Positions 22,877-29,549 of a DNA stretch of 29,549 nucleotides are shown here, piece after piece. The DNA is taken from the NCBI GenBank assembly GCA_036961445.1, contig JBALVO010000041.1, positions 1 through 29,549 on the forward strand, given 5' to 3'. The translations under genes and the position numbers were made by a program. Position 1 is the first letter of the stretch. Every line of letters begins with the position of its first letter. The stretch is from JBALVO01 sp036961445 (lineage in GTDB: Bacteria > Pseudomonadota > Gammaproteobacteria > Pseudomonadales > Halieaceae). The notes below the pieces were generated by a model that was not told the DNA's origin, did no database searches, and was given only the letters and a program-made list of their open reading frames with translations.

Positions 22877-23713
22877 ATCAAGCCGCTATTCGTCAAAGAA
22901 TCCTCCCTCGGACTGCGCTTGTTACTGGCCACCCTGGCCGTTGTCGCCTTGATTACGGCTGACCTGCGCTTCAATCGTCTCGAAACCTCCCGCTCCATCC
23001 TTGATACCGCCGCTGCACCGGTCTATTGGTTGGCAGATCTCCCTACTCGCCTTGGTGCCTGGAACGAAGCCCACCTCAAATCCAGGGCGCAATTGTTGGA
23101 GGATAATGAACGCCTGACTCAGGAGAGTCTGCTATTGCAGGGGCGCTCTCTGCAGATGTCATCGCTGCAGGCAGAAAACGTACGTTTGCGGGCTCTGCTA
23201 CATTCCAGTGCCTTGCTGCGCGACGATGTTCTGGTCGCGGAGCTAATCGGCGTTTCCCCGGACCCTGTGCGTCACCAGCTGGTGCTTAACAAGGGCGAGA
23301 ATGATGGGGTTTTTGTTGGCCAGCCGTTAATTGATGCCGATGGCCTGATGGGGCAGGTGGTGGCGGTCAGCGCGGGCAATTCCCGCGCGCTGCTTATTAC
23401 TGATGCCACCCATTCCATTCCGGTGCAGGTCAACCGCAATGGCGTGCGTGCTATCGCCGAAGGTACCGGTGCGCTGGGTACCCTGGAAATTCATCATGTA
23501 TCGGCCACCACGGATATCCAACAGGGCGATCTGCTGGTCAGCTCCGGCCTGGGCGGACGCTTCCCCGTGGGCTACCCGGTGGCAGTGGTCAGTCAGATAG
23601 AGCGGGATCCGGGGCAGTCATTTGCCCATATCCTGGCGACCCCCAGTGCGGCACTGGATCGCAGTCGCCATGTTTTGCTGGTATTCACTGCTGACTCAAG
23701 CCAGGAAGATTGA
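22877..23713 (+). CDS. mreC: rod shape-determining protein MreC (apparent ATC start)
   Basis: A 278-residue single-pass inner-membrane protein linking MreB to the elongation machinery (PBP2, RodA). After a short basic N-terminus comes the membrane span LLLATLAVVALITADL, a coiled coil (about residues 65-105), then the beta-rich periplasmic domain with HSIPVQVNRNG and GDLLVSSGLGGRFPVGYPVA. No ATG, GTG or TTG exists before the TTG at 22919, which would remove the cytoplasmic residues and has no ribosome site. The frame is open back to a TGA at 22865. ATC at 22877 has GAGGA 6 nt upstream and gives (M)KPLFVKESSLGLRLLLA, which matches known MreC starts. I therefore place the start at this rare codon; the TTG is the conservative alternative. 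Confidence 0.88.
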   Translation: MKPLFVKESSLGLRLLLATLAVVALITADLRFNRLETSRSILDTAAAPVYWLADLPTRLGAWNEAHLKSRAQLLEDNERLTQESLLLQGRSLQMSSLQAENVRLRALLHSSALLRDDVLVAELIGVSPDPVRHQLVLNKGENDGVFVGQPLIDADGLMGQVVAVSAGNSRALLITDATHSIPVQVNRNGVRAIAEGTGALGTLEIHHVSATTDIQQGDLLVSSGLGGRFPVGYPVAVVSQIERDPGQSFAHILATPSAALDRSRHVLLVFTADSSQED

Positions 23714-23716
23714 CGC

Positions 23717-24205
23717 TTGGCAGATCAGGAATCACAGGGCTTCGGGGTCATATTACTGACTTTTATCGCCGCCTATGTGCTGGCGGTATTGCCGTTGCCA
23801 CAATGGCTACTGTGGGGGCGGCCTGAATGGGTGGCGCTGACACTGATTTACTGGACGATAGCGTTGCCACACCGGGTGGGTATTGTGACCAGTCTGGCGT
23901 TGGGCGTGGGGCTGGATGTCCTGGAAGGCGCGGTACTGGGTCAAAATGCCTTTGCTCTGGTGGTGGTGGCCCTGTTGTCGCTCACCCTCTACCAGCGCTT
24001 GCGGGTCTATAGTGTTTTGCAGCAAGCAGGGGTGGTTTTTGTGCTGATAGGGATCAATCAGCTTATTTGTCAGTGGGTGCAAAACCTCGAGGGTGCCGGG
24101 GCCAATTCGTTACTGTTTTTATTGCCTGCTTTGTCCAGTGCGCTGTTGTGGCCGGTAGTGCTGCATAGCTTGCGTGCCTTGCGCCGCCACTATCGTGTGA
24201 CTTGA
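23717..24205 (+). CDS. mreD: rod shape-determining protein MreD
   Basis: A 162-residue integral membrane partner of MreC and RodA in the elongasome. Five or so hydrophobic spans are seen, beginning with GVILLTFIAAYVLAVLPLP. The pattern RPEWVALTLIYWTIALPHRVG, followed by LGVGLDVLEGAVLGQNAFAL, is typical of gammaproteobacterial MreD. The start is TTG at 23717, three bases after the mreC stop, with AGGA about 10 nt upstream. Size is normal (E. coli 162). Confidence 0.95.
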   Translation: MADQESQGFGVILLTFIAAYVLAVLPLPQWLLWGRPEWVALTLIYWTIALPHRVGIVTSLALGVGLDVLEGAVLGQNAFALVVVALLSLTLYQRLRVYSVLQQAGVVFVLIGINQLICQWVQNLEGAGANSLLFLLPALSSALLWPVVLHSLRALRRHYRVT

Positions 24206-24234
24206 TGTGAGTGACATTGGTCGAGGAATTGTCA

Positions 24235-24989
24235 ATGAGTGAGCCGCGCCTGATACTGGCGTCTGCCTCCCCTCGTCGTCGGGAATTGCTCACACAGTTG
24301 GGTGTGAGCTATGTCTGTGATCCGGCGGATATCGACGAGACCCCGCATGCGAACGAGATTCCACAAGACTACGTGCAACGCATGGCGCGAGAAAAAGCCG
24401 CAGCTGTAGCGGGACGTTATCCCGCGCCGGAGTGCGCCGTACTGGCGGCTGACACCACGGTCGTTATGGACGACCGGATTTTGGGCAAGCCGCGAGATCA
24501 CTTTCACGGCCTGGCGATCCTGGCCAGACTAAGTGGTCGCCGCCACAGCGTATTCACTGCCGTTTGTCTGCACGGACCTGCGGGTTCGACCTGCGAGTTA
24601 GTGGTAACCCAGGTTGACTTTGTGCAGCTCAGCCGGGAAACCTGTGAAGCCTACCTGGCCACTGAGGAACCCTGGGACAAGGCCGGTGCTTACGGCATCC
24701 AGGGTCTTGGTGGCGCTTTTGTCAGATCGATTCAAGGTAGCTACANNNNNNNNNNNNNNNNNNNNNNNNNNNNNNNNNNNNNNNNNNNNNNNNNNNNNNN
24801 NNNNNNNNNNNNNNNNNNNNNNNNNNNNNNNNNNNNNNNNNNNNNTACGGCATCCAGGGTCTTGGTGGCGCTTTTGTCAGATCGATTCAAGGTAGCTACA
24901 GCAATGTGGTGGGCCTGCCGCTGTGTGAAACCTGGCAACTATTGGTGGCAAATGGATTCGCCACGGCATTGGAGGTCTCCGGTGAGTGA
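24235..24989 (+). CDS. maf: Maf-family nucleotide pyrophosphatase (dTTP/UTP, YhdE-like), split by an assembly gap
   Basis: A house-cleaning enzyme that hydrolyses non-canonical or excess nucleoside triphosphates. LILASASPRRRELL is the family N-terminus, ADTTVVMDDRILGKP the catalytic region, and EPWDKAGAYGIQGLGGAF the conserved late motif. ATG 24235 has GAGGA 7 nt upstream. The gene contains 100 N (24746-24845) flanked by identical 55-bp copies. Removing the N run and one copy restores one frame of 600 nt, 199 residues, ending VSGE-TGA at 24989, the normal YhdE length. As written, the reading frame crosses the gap out of phase and fuses falsely to rng. The real gene is probably intact. Confidence 0.93.
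24691..24745 (+). repeat. 55-bp sequence before the N gap (copy 1)
   Basis: Identical base for base to 24846-24900. The copies abut the N run exactly on both sides, the pattern left when two overlapping contig ends are scaffolded without merging. Best read as one genomic copy. Confidence 0.95.
24746..24845. other. assembly gap of 100 N
   Basis: Exactly 100 unknown bases, a default scaffold spacer. Because the flanks are the same 55 bp, the true distance is probably an overlap and no sequence is missing. Confidence 0.95.
24846..24900 (+). repeat. 55-bp sequence after the N gap (copy 2)
   Basis: Second copy of the 24691-24745 sequence; it continues directly into the rest of maf in the correct reading frame. 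Confidence 0.95.
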
Positions 24990-26460
24990 GGAAATCCTGG
25001 TTAACGTTACGCCGATGGAGACGCGGGTCGCGGTGGTCGACAATGGCGCAACCCAGGATATCCACATAGAACGTGCCGCCAAGCGCGGCATTGTCGGAAA
25101 TATCTATGCCGGTAAGGTGGTGCGTGTATTACCCGGTATGCAGGCTGCTTTTGTCGATATTGGTGCTGAGCGCACCGGCTTTATCCACGCCTCGGATATT
25201 ATTCCTGTGGATATGAACGGACGCGAGAACCGAAGCCGCCAATCAGCAAATATCAGGGAGCAACTGCACGATGGGGAAAAAATTATTGTCCAGGTTACCA
25301 AGGAGCCGCTAGGTAGCAAGGGTGCCCGTCTTACGACTTCGTTGTCCGTCTCCACACGTTATCTTGTGCTTATGCCGCAAACTGATCATGTGGGCGTCTC
25401 CCAGCTCATCGAGGATCCGATTGAGCGTCAGCGGTTGCAACAGCTGCTGTTGCAAAGCCTTGCCGATGAAGACATGCGCGAAGCCGGAGGTTTTATTTTG
25501 CGCACCGCGGCCGAGGGTGCTGGCGTTGAAGAAATTCGCGCGGATTTGCGCTACTTAAAGCGCCTTTGGGCCACCGTTGCACGGCGCGCCAAAGCAGCGC
25601 GAAAGACGGAGTTGTTATACGAGGAATTGCCGCTGTACCTGCGGACTGTGCGCGACCTGGCGCGCCCCTCGGTAAAGCGTATCCTTATCGATAGTGGCGA
25701 AGGGTATACGGCATTGCAGGAATTTTGCACCGATTATGTGCCTGAGTTGGCGCGCTTGCTGGAGCACTACGATGGCGACCGACCGTTGTTTGACCTGCAT
25801 GGCATCGAAGATGAGATCCAGCGGGCTATGGCGCGCAAGGTAGAGTTAAAGTCGGGTGGCTATTTGGTCATCGACCAGACCGAGGCGATGACAACAATAG
25901 ACGTCAATACAGGCTCATTTGTCGGCAAGCAGAATCAGGACGAGACAATCTTCAAGACTAACCTGGAGGCGGCTACCGAGCTGGCACAGCAGATACGGAT
26001 GCGTAATCTTGGCGGCATCATTATTATTGATTTTATCGATATGCGAGATGAGGAACACCGTCGCCAGGTACATGGTACTTTGCAACAAGCCATGCAGTGC
26101 GATCCGGCCCGTAGCCAGATTACGGGAGTCTCCGAACTGGGTCTGGTGGCAATGACGCGTAAACGCACAAGGGAGAGTCTGGAGCATACCTTGTGTGAGG
26201 ATTGTCCTGTTTGCCAGGGTCGTGGTGTGTTAAAGACAGCCGAGAGTGTATGTTATGAAATTTTCCGGGCAATTATGCGTGATGCCAGGGCCTATGAAAG
26301 TGATACGCTGATGGTGCTGGCGGCCCAGACGGTAGTGGATCGTTTGCTGGATGAAGAAGCAGCTAATGTAGCCGACCTGGCAGAGTTCATCGACAAAGCT
26401 ATCAGTTTCAGGGTAGAGGCAACATACAGCCAGGAACGCTTCGACATCGTACTACCGTAA
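24982..26460 (+). CDS. rng: ribonuclease G
   Basis: A 492-residue endoribonuclease of the RNase E/G family that matures the 5' end of 16S rRNA and degrades some mRNAs. EEILVNVTPMETRVAVVDNG is the N-terminus; the S1-type RNA-binding domain spans about 35-130 (GIVGNIYAGKV, AAFVDIG); catalytic Asp residues lie in IDQTEAMTTIDVNTG and IIIIDFIDM; the Zn-link motif is CPVC in CEDCPVCQGRG. It lacks the long RNase E C-terminal scaffold; length is close to the 489 of E. coli. The start GTG lies inside the end of maf (8-nt overlap), so the two are coupled. The frame running further upstream through the N gap is an artefact. Confidence 0.97.
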   Translation: MSEEILVNVTPMETRVAVVDNGATQDIHIERAAKRGIVGNIYAGKVVRVLPGMQAAFVDIGAERTGFIHASDIIPVDMNGRENRSRQSANIREQLHDGEKIIVQVTKEPLGSKGARLTTSLSVSTRYLVLMPQTDHVGVSQLIEDPIERQRLQQLLLQSLADEDMREAGGFILRTAAEGAGVEEIRADLRYLKRLWATVARRAKAARKTELLYEELPLYLRTVRDLARPSVKRILIDSGEGYTALQEFCTDYVPELARLLEHYDGDRPLFDLHGIEDEIQRAMARKVELKSGGYLVIDQTEAMTTIDVNTGSFVGKQNQDETIFKTNLEAATELAQQIRMRNLGGIIIIDFIDMRDEEHRRQVHGTLQQAMQCDPARSQITGVSELGLVAMTRKRTRESLEHTLCEDCPVCQGRGVLKTAESVCYEIFRAIMRDARAYESDTLMVLAAQTVVDRLLDEEAANVADLAEFIDKAISFRVEATYSQERFDIVLP

Positions 26461-26523
26461 CCAGGCGGAGGCTGCGCACCATAGCGCGGTCATTAGTAAA
26501 ATTAATCTACCGTGGGATATTCA

Positions 26524-29500
26524 TTGGAAAACGCATTTTTCCACAGGCTGAGCAACATACTTTGGGGAGTGATGGTCATCCTCATTGTATTGCTGGCGAT
26601 CTATGTCAGCCTGGGTCGTATGCTCACTGCGAACCTGGGGGCCTACCAGGGTCCTATTCTCCAGGTGCTCAATAGTCGGGTTCCCTTTACGATAGGGGCG
26701 CAGCGAGTCAGTGGCGAGTGGCAATCGTTCACCCCGGTAATTGTGTTGTCCGGTTTGCAGCTCAGTGCTCCAGGCAGTGCCGAGTCGCCGTTAGAGTTAG
26801 CAGAAGGGCGTATTGCTGTAGATGTGCTAAACAGCCTGCGCACGCGCTCTTTACAGATGACTCGTGTGGCCCTGGACGGCCTGAGACTGCGCGGCGAACT
26901 GGGTGCGCAGGGGAAGTTTCGCCTCAGCGGCCTCGACGGCGGCGGTGGCCAGATCACCCAATGGCTAGAGGAATTCCTGCTGAATGTAGAGCTGGTTGCA
27001 CTGCACAACAATGTACTGAAATTGGCCATGCCTAACGGCGAGCAGCGCGAGCTTGATCTGGAGTTATTGCTCTCACGCGACGGAAGTTATCGACATGTAG
27101 AAGCACAACTGATCTCCACCGCAGGTACCGACATCACGATTCTGGCCGAGGGCGTTGGTAATCCCTTTGCGCCGGAATTGTTCAATGGTGATTTGTACCT
27201 GGACATCCAGTCCAGTGACCTGGGTGCGCTAAAGCATATGTTGGGCAGCGGTCTCCCGCCGGTCTGGGCAGACGGTTCCCTGCAGCTGGAATTGTGGTTG
27301 GCCTGGAGCAAAGGAAAGCCGGCGTTGGAGGCTCGACTTGAAGCCCATGATCTGGTTATCGGCGCACAGGACGAAGCGTGGCAAGTGCCGCTGGATCGTG
27401 TTGGGCTGGAAGCCCGCCTGGTTCAGCGCAGAAATCACTGGACCGTTTTCGCCTCGGGCCTGGAGGTTGAACAAGACGATGTATTGCTACAACTGCCGCG
27501 CTTGCAGTTCGATGTATGGGGCGATGCATTACGCGTGCGCTTGCCCGATGTATCGCTAGCGCCAATCAATGCCATTGCGTCAAACCTGGACGCTATGCCT
27601 GAGGCGCTCGCTGATGTGTTGCATACTTTGCAACCCCGAGGGCAATTATCTGCCTTGCAGTTGAGTATTGGTGACCTGAATGATCTGGCTGGGGACTGGG
27701 AAGTAGAGGCTAATTTCGAGGCGCTGGCGGTGGAGTCCTGGAAAGGGGCTCCGGGAGTGAGCTCAGCCAGTGGTTATGCGCAAGTCACTTCGCGTGGTGG
27801 TTTTGTGGTGCTCGATAGTCAAAACCTGACGATGGATTTCCCTATGATCTACCGGCAAGTGCTGCACTATGACGATTTCTACGGCACCATAAACATTAAT
27901 TGGGACGAGCAGGCTGTCAACTTATCCAGTGGTTTGATAACCACACAGGGTGATGAGGGCACAGTACATGCGTTGTTTGGTCTTGATATCCCACTGGTGC
28001 CTAACGACATTGGCATAGAGATGGACTTGTTGGTAGGTTTTGCTGACGCTCATCCACTGCATCGCGTTAAGTATGTGCCGTATCTGCTCGACGAATCGCT
28101 GATTGACTGGTTGACCACCAGCATACAAGAGGGGCGCATAGATCAGGGCGCTTTTTTGTGGCGGGGCAGTGTGAAGCGTAACTCGGCGCCGTTACACACC
28201 ATTCAGCTGGCCTTTAATGTTACCGACACCGCCCTGGAATTTCATCCGCAGTGGCCGCCGGTAACCGTACACGATGGCGTTATCATAATAGACGACGCCG
28301 ATGTGAGTGTCTGGGCCAACCAGGCAAGTCTGCTTGGCTCCAGCGTGAATCATTTATCGGTGGAGACCTGGTTGAATAACAGCAATGAAATCATGCTATC
28401 GGTTGATGGCAGCTTGCAGGGACCGGCTGCCGATGGCCTGTCGGTGCTGAACGATTCGCCCCTTACGACGATAGTGGGGACGGCTTTTGCCGGCTGGAAC
28501 TTATCCGGTGACCTCTCTACCGACCTGCAACTGCAAATGAACCTTACCAATAAATTGCTGGCTCCGACTGTAGAAGTAGCCACCCATTGGCGTGATGTGG
28601 ATCTGGATATCGTTCCTGGCAATTTGTCCGTTGGTCGGTTAAATGGGGTATTCAACTACAGCACTGAGCAGGGGTTTAGTTCGCAAGACCTCACCGGAGC
28701 AATCTGGGGGGGCCCGTTGAAGATTGCACTGGTGCAGCAGCACCTTGCCTCGGGCGATGGCTATGAGGCTGGCAGCTCTGTGGTGGATGTTGTTGTTGGC
28801 ACGCAGGTCAATATGGATGATGTACGTCAGTGGCTGAACTTACCCTCCCTGGCTTTTGTGCAGGGAAAGACGACTGCCGATATAAAAATACGGATTGCCC
28901 CGGGTGAGGCTCCGGTGCTCAAGGTGGACAGCGCGTTGTTGGGTGTCAGCCTGGACTTGCCAGAACCCTGGGATAAATCCAGCGAGACTGAAACCGCAAT
29001 GCATCTGGAAATGCCGCTGGTGGGTAATGGCAATCTGCTGTCAATCACGTTGGGCGAGCATTTGAATATGCGCTTGAACGTGGTTGACGGTGTACTGCGC
29101 TCTGGCGCCCTGTCGGTAGATCAAGAGCCTGCAGCCCTGGATGACGGTGTATTGCGTATTAACGGCCATGCACCGTTGGTGCAGGCAGATGAGTGGATAC
29201 GCTTTGTCAGCAACTACTTTGTCGCTGATCCCACTGTACAAAACGTGGATATATCGGCCACGCGCGAGACCGGTGAACCGCTGGCGATCATCATCGACCA
29301 GGTGCAGGCGGACTCGTTGGTACTCTGGGGGCAGGAGTTTTCCGATGTGCTGTTCAGTCTGGCCATCGAGCCCGATCTTTGGCGCCTGGCGTTTGACACA
29401 TCCTGGTTGCAGGGAACGATGTTGCTGGCCCAGGACGACGGGGTTTCGCAGCTGGATATTGCGCGTCTTGATCTGTCTGGTCTGGAGCAGTTGAATCTGG

Positions 29501-29549
29501 CGCTCGGGGATAGCCAACAAGTGCTGGAGCTACCCGATATCGATGTAAC
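26524..29549 (+). CDS. yhdP: YhdP-family (AsmA-like) protein, 3' end outside the window
   Basis: An uninterrupted frame of more than 1008 codons reaching the window end; the family is about 1250-1300 residues. One N-terminal membrane span (VMVILIVLLAIYVSLG) is followed by a long periplasmic, beta-rich region with DUF3971-type YhdP features (VALDGLRLRGELG, VPYLLDESLIDWL, IWGGPLKIAL). In E. coli, YhdP with TamB and YdbH carries phospholipids from inner to outer membrane as a bridge-like protein. Start uncertain: TTG 26524 (weak GGGA upstream) or GTG 26512; an in-frame TAA at 26503 bounds it. It follows rng by 63 bp, as in Pseudomonas. Confidence 0.92.
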   Translation, partial: MENAFFHRLSNILWGVMVILIVLLAIYVSLGRMLTANLGAYQGPILQVLNSRVPFTIGAQRVSGEWQSFTPVIVLSGLQLSAPGSAESPLELAEGRIAVDVLNSLRTRSLQMTRVALDGLRLRGELGAQGKFRLSGLDGGGGQITQWLEEFLLNVELVALHNNVLKLAMPNGEQRELDLELLLSRDGSYRHVEAQLISTAGTDITILAEGVGNPFAPELFNGDLYLDIQSSDLGALKHMLGSGLPPVWADGSLQLELWLAWSKGKPALEARLEAHDLVIGAQDEAWQVPLDRVGLEARLVQRRNHWTVFASGLEVEQDDVLLQLPRLQFDVWGDALRVRLPDVSLAPINAIASNLDAMPEALADVLHTLQPRGQLSALQLSIGDLNDLAGDWEVEANFEALAVESWKGAPGVSSASGYAQVTSRGGFVVLDSQNLTMDFPMIYRQVLHYDDFYGTININWDEQAVNLSSGLITTQGDEGTVHALFGLDIPLVPNDIGIEMDLLVGFADAHPLHRVKYVPYLLDESLIDWLTTSIQEGRIDQGAFLWRGSVKRNSAPLHTIQLAFNVTDTALEFHPQWPPVTVHDGVIIIDDADVSVWANQASLLGSSVNHLSVETWLNNSNEIMLSVDGSLQGPAADGLSVLNDSPLTTIVGTAFAGWNLSGDLSTDLQLQMNLTNKLLAPTVEVATHWRDVDLDIVPGNLSVGRLNGVFNYSTEQGFSSQDLTGAIWGGPLKIALVQQHLASGDGYEAGSSVVDVVVGTQVNMDDVRQWLNLPSLAFVQGKTTADIKIRIAPGEAPVLKVDSALLGVSLDLPEPWDKSSETETAMHLEMPLVGNGNLLSITLGEHLNMRLNVVDGVLRSGALSVDQEPAALDDGVLRINGHAPLVQADEWIRFVSNYFVADPTVQNVDISATRETGEPLAIIIDQVQADSLVLWGQEFSDVLFSLAIEPDLWRLAFDTSWLQGTMLLAQDDGVSQLDIARLDLSGLEQLNLALGDSQQVLELPDIDV

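Noticed and set aside
24691..24900. A genuine tandem duplication or mobile insertion inside maf
   Set aside because: The copies are identical and touch a round-number N spacer exactly, and a single copy gives an intact protein. An assembly artefact explains everything.
24211..26460. A 749-residue Maf-RNase G fusion protein
   Set aside because: It exists only because the N run keeps an artificial frame open. The two halves are separate families, Maf is read out of phase after the gap, and collapsing the 55-bp duplicate restores both genes with normal ends.
1..29549. Defence system, prophage, integron, insertion sequence or CRISPR array
   Set aside because: Nearly all DNA is accounted for by conserved housekeeping genes in a known order; no transposase, integrase, repeat-spacer pattern or toxin-antitoxin pair was seen.

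Overview
This window is a housekeeping stretch of a gammaproteobacterial chromosome. Gene content and order closely follow what is known for Pseudomonas: a TPR lipoprotein, lolB, ispE, tRNA-Gln, prs, rplY, pth, ychF and tRNA-Met on one arm; hemA, prfA, prmC and moeB on the other; then gatCAB opposite mreBCD-maf-rng-yhdP. Together with the PA4642-family gene, the GatCAB amidotransferase and the moderately high GC, this suggests a Pseudomonadales/Cellvibrionales-type bacterium, perhaps marine. That placement is inference; no rRNA is present. A run of 100 N flanked by identical 55-bp ends shows that this is a scaffolded draft or metagenome assembly.

Layout. 1-1100: an AraC-family regulator (minus). 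1373-8363: a minus-strand block, read from high to low coordinate: TPR lipoprotein, lolB, ispE, tRNA-Gln, intrinsic terminator, prs, rplY, pth, ychF, tRNA-Met. 8364-8647: divergent intergenic region. 8648-12684: hemA-prfA-prmC-moeB (plus), with overlapping start and stop codons. 12681-14078: a MATE efflux pump (minus), tail to tail with moeB. 14209-14799: a DoxX-family membrane protein. 14929-16338: the DEAD-box helicase rhlB. 16342-17278: cysZ and a small eight-cysteine CWC protein (minus), divergent from an Smr-domain gene (17340-17954) that ends in a strong terminator. 18016-21532: gatC-gatA-gatB and a PA4642-family gene (minus). 21757-end: mreB-mreC-mreD-maf-rng-yhdP (plus); yhdP runs off the window.

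Functionally the window joins translation quality control and supply (pth, rplY, ychF, prfA, prmC, gatCAB, two tRNAs), precursor synthesis (prs for PRPP, ispE for isoprenoids, hemA for tetrapyrroles, moeB for molybdopterin), envelope building (lolB, mreBCD, yhdP), RNA turnover (rhlB, rng) and nucleotide sanitation (maf).

I see no mobile element, CRISPR array, prophage or defence island, and no clear candidate for an undescribed system. The points most worth a second look are the apparent ATC start codon of mreC, the false gap that breaks maf and creates a chimeric maf-rng reading frame, the small CWC gene overlapping cysZ, and two perfect inverted repeats in regulatory positions.
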